DNA from: an uncultured Bacilli bacterium
GTDB taxonomy: Bacteria > Bacillota_I > Bacilli_A > RF39 > UBA660
Reading direction: 5' to 3'
DNA: 10,919 nt
NCBI GenBank assembly: GCA_944372275.1
Contig: CALVYO010000039.1
Coordinates: forward strand, 1-10,919
The notes under the pieces are model-generated. The model searched no databases, was not told where the DNA came from, and worked only from the letters and a program-made list of their open reading frames with translations. Below, piece after piece: positions 6,882 through 10,919 of the stretch; positions within the stretch are counted from its first letter, which is position 1, and every line of letters begins with the position of its first letter. A program made the translations under genes and the position numbers.

Positions 6882-7900
6882 TTGAACGATAAAAATCAAG
6901 ATATATTATTTTATGAAGATGAATCAAGTAATTTTAATGTTGAAGTTTTGGTTAAAAATGAAGATGTATGGTTAAATTCAGAATCAATTTCTAAATTGTT
7001 TAAAGTTGGTAGACCTGCTATTACTAAACATATTAATAATATATATAATGATGGTGAATTAGAAGAAAATAGCACATGTTCTATTTTGGAACATATGGGT
7101 AATAATGGTAAACAAAAATATAAAATTAAGTATTATAATCTTGATATGATAATATCTTTAGGTTTTAGGATAAATTCTAAAATTGCAATTAAATTTAGAA
7201 CTTGGGCTAACAAATTGTTAAAAAATTATATAATTAAAGGATATAATTTAAATGAAAAGAGATTTATTGAAGCAAGTAAAAATGATTTAGAATATTTTAA
7301 TGAATTGCTTGAAAAATAAAATTAATAAGAACAAGTGAAAGACTATTTTATCAAAAAATAACTGATATATTTGCTGAATGTTCTATTGATTATGTCAAAG
7401 ATAGTGAACTCGCTAATAATTTTTATAAAACAATTCAAAATAAATTTCATTATGCTATAACGCATCAAACTGCAGCAGAAATTATATATAATAGAGTAGA
7501 TTCAAATAAAGAATATATGGGATTAACGAATTGGAAAAATTCTCCTAATGGTAAAATATTAAAAAGCGATGTAGGTGTTGCTAAAAATTATTTAAACAAG
7601 AAAGAATTATATGATTTGAATGATTTAGTTAATTTATACTTGGACGTTGCTGAAAATAGGGCAAAACGGCATATACCTATGAAAATGGAAGATTGGGTTA
7701 AGTCTGTTGAAGATATTTTTAAAATAAATTTTTATGATAATTTAACTAATAAAGGTAGTGTTAGTCATACTGATGCAATTAAAAAAGCCGAAGATGAATA
7801 TGAAAAATATAAAATTATTCAAGATAAAAAATATATATCAGATTTTGATAAATTACTGATAGAAACGAATAAAATTAAGAAAGGTGATGTTAATGAGTAA
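6882..7900 (+). pseudogene. RhuM-family protein gene, broken by a one-base frameshift
   Basis: The first piece (6882-7319, 145 aa) starts at TTG, supported by AGAAGGAAGG seven bases upstream. It carries the RhuM N-terminus, including the segment VWLNSESISKLFKVGRPAITKHI, which looks like a helix-turn-helix, and FRTWANKLLKNYIIKGYNLNEKRFI. It stops at TAA 7317-7319. The rest of the family sequence continues at once in another frame from 7313: IKLIRTSERLFYQKITDI, then HQTAAEIIYNR, MGLTNWKNSPNGK, SDVGVAKNYL and NLYLDVAENRA, to TAA at 7898-7900. Joining at the A-run 7312-7316, which would need one more A, gives about 339 residues, a normal RhuM length. No internal start is needed for the second piece. 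RhuM proteins (named from a Salmonella pathogenicity island) have no agreed function and are often strain-variable. The end overlaps the rubredoxin gene by 8 bp. Confidence 0.88.
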
Positions 7901-8486
7901 ATATATTTGTCCAATTTGTGGATATGTTTATGATGAAAAAAAAGAAGGAGTAAAATTTGAAGATTTACCAGATGATTGGAAATGTCCATTATGTGGTGCT
8001 CCTAAGAGTTTGTTTAAAGCGGAAGCAGTTGAAGTTATAGTTGAAGAAGATGAAGAAGAATTAAGAGAAATGAATTATGGCGAAGTTAGTGCTTTATGCA
8101 GTAGTTTAGCAAGTAGTTGTGAAAAACAATATTTAACTGAAGAAGCAAAATTATTTAAAAAATTAGCTGATTATTATAATAGTAAAACTAAATTAGAAGG
8201 TAATTTTGAAGATTTAATTAATAAAATAAATAAAGATCTAGATTTGAATTATAAAAAAGCAAGAGAAGTAGCTACCGAAAAAAAAGATAGAGGATCCCTA
8301 CGCGTTATTACTTGGGGTGAAAAAGTTACAATGATCTTAAAATCATTAATTAATGAAGATATTCCAACTGATAAAAAAATATACGTTTGTGAAGTTTGTG
8401 GTTTTGTTTATATCGGAAATGAAAAGCCGGAAATATGTCCAGTGTGTAAAGTACCTAATTTTAAATTAGTGGAGGTAGTAAGATGA
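7893..8486 (+). CDS. Rubredoxin / helical / rubredoxin-like electron-transfer protein
   Basis: A 197-aa cytoplasmic iron protein of three parts. Residues 1-43 are a rubredoxin domain with Cys6, Cys9, Cys31 and Cys34 and the FEDLPDDW signature. The loop between the Cys pairs is short (21 residues; about 29 in free rubredoxin), as in rubredoxin modules of larger redox proteins. Residues 55-155 are a helical region (MNYGEVSALCSSL, then KLFKKLADYY) with Cys69 and Cys76; I see no complete rubrerythrin di-iron ligand set in it. Residues 163-197 are a second short rubredoxin-like Fe site, with Cys166, Cys169, Cys182 and Cys185, like the rubrerythrin C-terminus. A role in electron transfer or peroxide/oxygen defence is inferred. 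The start at 7893 is chosen over GTG 7884 because the AAAGGTGAT site (7880-7888) overlaps the latter. It lies between rhuM (8-bp overlap) and the ferredoxin gene (ATGA overlap). Confidence 0.9.
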   Translation: MSKYICPICGYVYDEKKEGVKFEDLPDDWKCPLCGAPKSLFKAEAVEVIVEEDEEELREMNYGEVSALCSSLASSCEKQYLTEEAKLFKKLADYYNSKTKLEGNFEDLINKINKDLDLNYKKAREVATEKKDRGSLRVITWGEKVTMILKSLINEDIPTDKKIYVCEVCGFVYIGNEKPEICPVCKVPNFKLVEVVR

Positions 8487-8968
8487 GTGAATTAAGAGCA
8501 GTTCGTAATTTAAGAATTTGTAGTAAAGATTGTTTATGTTTATTTGTTTGTCCGACTGGCGCTACTGATACGGAAACAGGTCAAATTGATTTTGAAAAAT
8601 GTATTGGTTGTGGTGCTTGCAGTAAAGCTTGCCCATCAGGTGCAATATCAATGGTACCTTATAAATATCCAAAGCAACAAGAAAAAGATAACGAAGTAAC
8701 GGAAAGATTAAAAAAAATAATAAGTAGTAAAGTGGAACAAGAACAAATTGCTAAATATGTTTATGAAAATGGTTCTGAAGAAGAAAAGTTATTAGCAAAA
8801 ATTATAATGAAATCTAATAGATTAATTACTGAAGATTTATACCGTGAAGCTGGTTATATGTTACCACAAAGTAATAATACGAAAAAATTTTTAGAAGACT
8901 TATTGGAAAAAGATAAAACTAATAAAGAAGATATAAAAAAATTATTAGAATTGTTAAATTTTAATTAA
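8483..8968 (+). CDS. 2x[4Fe-4S] ferredoxin-domain protein
   Basis: A 161-aa cytoplasmic protein. The N-terminal ~60 residues hold two cluster motifs. The second is canonical: Cys40, Cys43, Cys46 and Cys50 followed by PSGA. The first is offset: Cys13, Cys17, Cys19 and Cys23 followed by PTGA, that is CX3CX1CX3CP instead of CX2CX2CX3CP. The remaining ~100 residues are helical and charged, with no further Cys. The ATG overlaps the TGA stop of the rubredoxin gene (ATGA), and GGAGGTAG lies at 8471-8478, so translation is probably coupled and the two products probably exchange electrons. The family is familiar from anaerobic Firmicutes, next to rubredoxin or rubrerythrin genes. The 3' end overlaps the convergent uvsE gene by 8 bp. 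Confidence 0.9.
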   Translation: MSELRAVRNLRICSKDCLCLFVCPTGATDTETGQIDFEKCIGCGACSKACPSGAISMVPYKYPKQQEKDNEVTERLKKIISSKVEQEQIAKYVYENGSEEEKLLAKIIMKSNRLITEDLYREAGYMLPQSNNTKKFLEDLLEKDKTNKEDIKKLLELLNFN

Positions 8969-9881
8969 TAAAGGTTGTATCATCAATAAATTTATAATCA
9001 TTATATTTTAATAATCTTACTAGTCTAAATAATGCTTCATCTTTAGCTTTAGCTTCTAGCATGATATCAATATTAATATTTTTGATTTTTTCTAAAAAAT
9101 TAATAAAGTCATCAATATTAATATAATCATGATGGGATCTAAAGTCTTTTTTTGTATTATTTTTAGGAGAAGAAAAATGTATTTTAGGAGTTGTTTTCCA
9201 AGTTTTAAAAATATCATTTAGATATTCATCAATTTCACAAACATTATTACAAATGTGATGATGATAATCTAAAACTAAAGGAATATTTAATTTATTGCAT
9301 ATATATAAACAATCTAAAATATTATATATTTTATCATCATTTTCAATAGCAATACATTTTTGAATATATTTAGGCAATTTATAAAAGTTATTAATAAATC
9401 TTTTTATACTATTTTGCTTTCCTAAGACACTGCTACCGACATGTAAGATTATTACTTTGTTTTCAATATTCAATGAATCTAATATTTTATAATGGTATTC
9501 TAATATTTCAAAAGTATTTTCTAATACTTCTTTTTTTGTACTGTTTAAAACACAAAATTGATCAGGATGAACATCGACTCGCATATTATTTAATTTAATT
9601 TTATTACCAATTTCTTGATAAATATTTTTATATTTGTCAATATAATCAAATATAACATCATCTTTAGTAGCAAGTGGTATTAATTTTGATGTTAATCTAT
9701 AAAAATGAATATTATTTTTAATATTGTAATCGATAATTTTATTTAAGTTATCTAAGTTTTCTAATATTATTTTATCTATTTTATCTAAATCTTTATTTTT
9801 ATTATATTCTGTGTAAGTAATTGTTTTTGAACAAGTTATATTAAGTGTAGTTGAAATAGAAACATAACCTAATCTTATCAT
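8961..9881 (-). CDS. uvsE: UV DNA damage endonuclease UvsE/UVDE
   Basis: A 306-aa TIM-barrel endonuclease of the UVDE family. It nicks DNA 5' of UV photoproducts and some abasic or oxidised sites to start repair without UvrABC. The N-terminus MIRLGYVSIS is typical. Metal ligands of the family are visible in order: His105 in HPDQF, His147 in LHVGS, Glu180 in IEND, Asp205 and the histidines of DYHHH (205-209), His236 in IHFSSP, and Glu276 in MLEAKAKD with the conserved lysines after it. Length is normal for the bacterial enzyme. The minus-strand site GGTGAT (plus 9885-9890) lies three bases before the ATG. The gene is divergent from the EamA transporter (78-bp gap) and converges with the ferredoxin gene, sharing their last 8 bp. 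I see no hairpin terminator between them. Its own promoter is not clear. Confidence 0.95.
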   Translation of the reverse strand: MIRLGYVSISTTLNITCSKTITYTEYNKNKDLDKIDKIILENLDNLNKIIDYNIKNNIHFYRLTSKLIPLATKDDVIFDYIDKYKNIYQEIGNKIKLNNMRVDVHPDQFCVLNSTKKEVLENTFEILEYHYKILDSLNIENKVIILHVGSSVLGKQNSIKRFINNFYKLPKYIQKCIAIENDDKIYNILDCLYICNKLNIPLVLDYHHHICNNVCEIDEYLNDIFKTWKTTPKIHFSSPKNNTKKDFRSHHDYINIDDFINFLEKIKNINIDIMLEAKAKDEALFRLVRLLKYNDYKFIDDTTFIN

Positions 9882-9913
9882 TTTATCACCATTAATAATA
9901 TGGTAAAAAAAAC

Positions 9914-9942
9914 TTTATAAATGTATTTTTTTTTAGTATAAT
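9914..9942 (+). promoter_or_regulatory. Sigma-A promoter for the EamA transporter
   Basis: TATAAT at 9937-9942 is perfect, with a weak TTTATA (4 of 6 matches) at 9914-9919 and a 17-bp spacer. The A/T-rich 78-bp divergent gap also holds a small inverted repeat, accat/atggt (9888-9892 / 9900-9904), of uncertain meaning. Confidence 0.7.
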
Positions 9943-9959
9943 AGTAAAAGGTGATAAGA

Positions 9960-10817
9960 ATGTTGAACACATGGTATTTTTGGGTAATAGTTTATTTAAT
10001 TGCTTCTATTTTATTTGCCCATACTTTTAAAAAAGCTAATCGTAATATGAAGGATGCGACTAAATTAACTATTTTGTTAGAGGTTTTAACTGCTTTTTTT
10101 GCTATATTATTTATTCCTTTATTTGAATTTAAGTTACCTAATGATATTAATATATATTTAACTTTATTTATTGTTACAATTTTATATGCGTTAACTGATA
10201 GATTAAATATCGAAGCAAGATATGGTTTAGATCCATCGATATTTAGTATGTTTAAACAAACTTCTTCAGTTTATTTAATAATTTTTAGTTTTATATTTTT
10301 ACACGAATCTTTTGGAATAAATAAAATAATTGGTACTTCTATTATTATATTAGCTAATTTTATTATTTTTTATGAAAAGGGTAAATTAAAGTTTAATAAA
10401 TATTATTTTATTTCTTTTTTAGCTAACCTTTTATTTGCTATAGGTATGCTTATAAATGTCAATATATCTAATAATTTTAATTTAGGAATATACACAATAT
10501 GTACTGTCTTATTTCCTGCTATTTATCTAATCTTATTTAGTAAAAATAATTTTAAATATTTAAAAGAAGAATACAATTTATATGATAAAAAGGGTTTAAT
10601 CACCTCAGCTTTTTTATGGTGTATTATGTTGGTTTCTTCTGTTCGAGCTTATCAATTAGGTAATATGGCTATTATTGCGTCTTTATTTTCTATAACGACT
10701 ATAATTAATTCGTTAATTGAACTTATATTTTATAAAAATAAAGATAGATTTATTCAAAAATTAATAGCAGGTATTTTAACAGTTGTCGGAGTTATTTTAA
10801 TAAAAAATAGTTTTTAA
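9960..10817 (+). CDS. EamA/DMT-superfamily membrane transporter
   Basis: A 285-aa very hydrophobic protein with about ten membrane segments in two EamA-like halves. The first half ends with YLIIFSFIFLHESFGINKIIGTSIIILANFIIFY. The second ends with the equivalent ELIFYKNKDRFIQKLIAGILTVVGVILI. This duplicated pattern (a segment with E or Y, a short loop, then IxG...GVILI) marks drug/metabolite transporters of the inner membrane. The substrate cannot be told from the sequence. The start at ATG 9960 is preferred over GTG 9951, because that GTG is part of the AAAGGTGAT ribosome binding site (9947-9955). It is a single-gene unit with its own promoter and terminator. Confidence 0.88.
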   Translation: MLNTWYFWVIVYLIASILFAHTFKKANRNMKDATKLTILLEVLTAFFAILFIPLFEFKLPNDINIYLTLFIVTILYALTDRLNIEARYGLDPSIFSMFKQTSSVYLIIFSFIFLHESFGINKIIGTSIIILANFIIFYEKGKLKFNKYYFISFLANLLFAIGMLINVNISNNFNLGIYTICTVLFPAIYLILFSKNNFKYLKEEYNLYDKKGLITSAFLWCIMLVSSVRAYQLGNMAIIASLFSITTIINSLIELIFYKNKDRFIQKLIAGILTVVGVILIKNSF

Positions 10818-10841
10818 AGTAAAAATATTTACTTTTTTTTT
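10816..10841 (+). terminator. Rho-independent terminator after the EamA transporter
   Basis: Stem aaagtaaa (10816-10823) pairs with tttacttt (10828-10835) around the loop aata, followed by a T-run to 10841. The stem starts within the stop codon. Confidence 0.82.
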
Positions 10842-10842
10842 A

Positions 10843-10919
10843 TATAATAGGAAAGTTATAGAGCAAAAGTCAAAATTCCTGGTAGTTTGCTATACGCAAA
10901 AAGGCAAGATAAAATCTTG
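10843..10919 (+). promoter_or_regulatory. -10 box and structured leader or RNA start, cut by the window end
   Basis: A perfect TATAAT lies at 10843-10848, just after the terminator, with no good -35. The next 71 bases have no start codon with a ribosome binding site. They contain complementary pairs: agcaaa (10862-10867) with tttgct (10886-10891), and caagat (10905-10910) with atcttg (10914-10919). The composition is less AT-rich than nearby spacers. This could be the 5' end of a small RNA or a regulatory leader. I match it to no known riboswitch, and it is too short to decide. Confidence 0.35.

Noticed and set aside
7884..7892. GTG start giving MMLMSKYIC for the rubredoxin protein
   Set aside because: That GTG is part of the AAAGGTGAT ribosome binding site; ATG 7893 starts the rubredoxin domain with normal spacing.
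7517..7900. Separate 127-aa gene starting at ATG 7517
   Set aside because: It has no ribosome binding site, and RhuM-like sequence continues upstream in the same frame to 7313. It is the 3' part of the frameshifted gene.
8484..8486. Mycoplasma-type recoding of TGA as Trp
   Set aside because: TGA ends the rubredoxin gene at the ATGA overlap, and all tryptophans seen are TGG.
9879..9884. Acidic DD motifs (for example FIDD near the UvsE C-terminus) as a sign of a reverse transcriptase
   Set aside because: The protein is a clear UVDE family member. No reverse transcriptase palm motifs or template repeat are visible anywhere in the window.
9951..9959. GTG start for the EamA transporter
   Set aside because: The GTG lies within the ribosome binding site; ATG 9960 is correctly spaced.
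1..10919. CRISPR array, tRNA, rRNA or insertion sequence
   Set aside because: No regularly spaced direct repeats, no tRNA or rRNA signature and no transposase were seen by eye on either strand.

Overview
This is an AT-rich window, roughly 25% G+C by eye, from a Gram-positive low-GC bacterium. It is most likely an uncultured anaerobe of the Bacilli/Mollicutes-related gut lineages. The reasons are the base composition, strong TTGACA/TATAAT promoters, AGGTGAT-type ribosome binding sites, rubredoxin and ferredoxin genes, and a family set typical of such genomes. TGA is a stop here (it ends the rubredoxin gene at 8484-8486) and Trp is TGG, so this is not a code-4 mycoplasma. The first ~60 bases are not biological: they are Illumina adapter plus poly-A/poly-G, so the window begins at a contaminated contig end.

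Layout. (1) 61-2067: a 5'-truncated surface protein with a type IV prepilin N-terminus and two tandem lectin-like domains. Each domain ends in a 117-bp cassette (1249-1365 and 1927-2043). The cassettes are about 80% identical, but 13 of the 14 differing codons change the amino acid, and each cassette ends in a perfect 9-bp hairpin. This resembles the variable region plus downstream hairpin of a diversity-generating retroelement (DGR) target. No reverse transcriptase or template repeat is in the window. A terminator follows. (2) 2195-3406: AAA_14/DUF4143 ATPase with its own consensus promoter and a terminator. (3) 3453-6011: PMCA-type Ca2+ P-type ATPase. (4) 6067-6813: unrecognised 248-aa protein with a consensus promoter, and a terminator that overlaps its stop codon. 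(5) 6882-7900: RhuM-family gene broken by a one-base frameshift, overlapping (6) 7893-8486, a rubredoxin/helical/rubredoxin-like protein. That gene overlaps by ATGA (7) 8483-8968, a 2x[4Fe-4S] ferredoxin. (8) 8961-9881, minus strand: UvsE UV-damage endonuclease, convergent with the ferredoxin gene and overlapping it by 8 bp. (9) 9960-10817: EamA/DMT transporter with promoter and terminator. (10) 10843-10919: a -10 box followed by a structured, gene-less end that may be the start of an RNA or leader.

How the genes fit together. Most are single transcription units with tight intergenic gaps. The rhuM-rubredoxin-ferredoxin run is the only clear operon, and its last two genes form an iron-sulfur/iron electron-transfer pair expected in an anaerobe. 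The most interesting signal is the doubled hypervariable cassette in the pilin-like adhesin.
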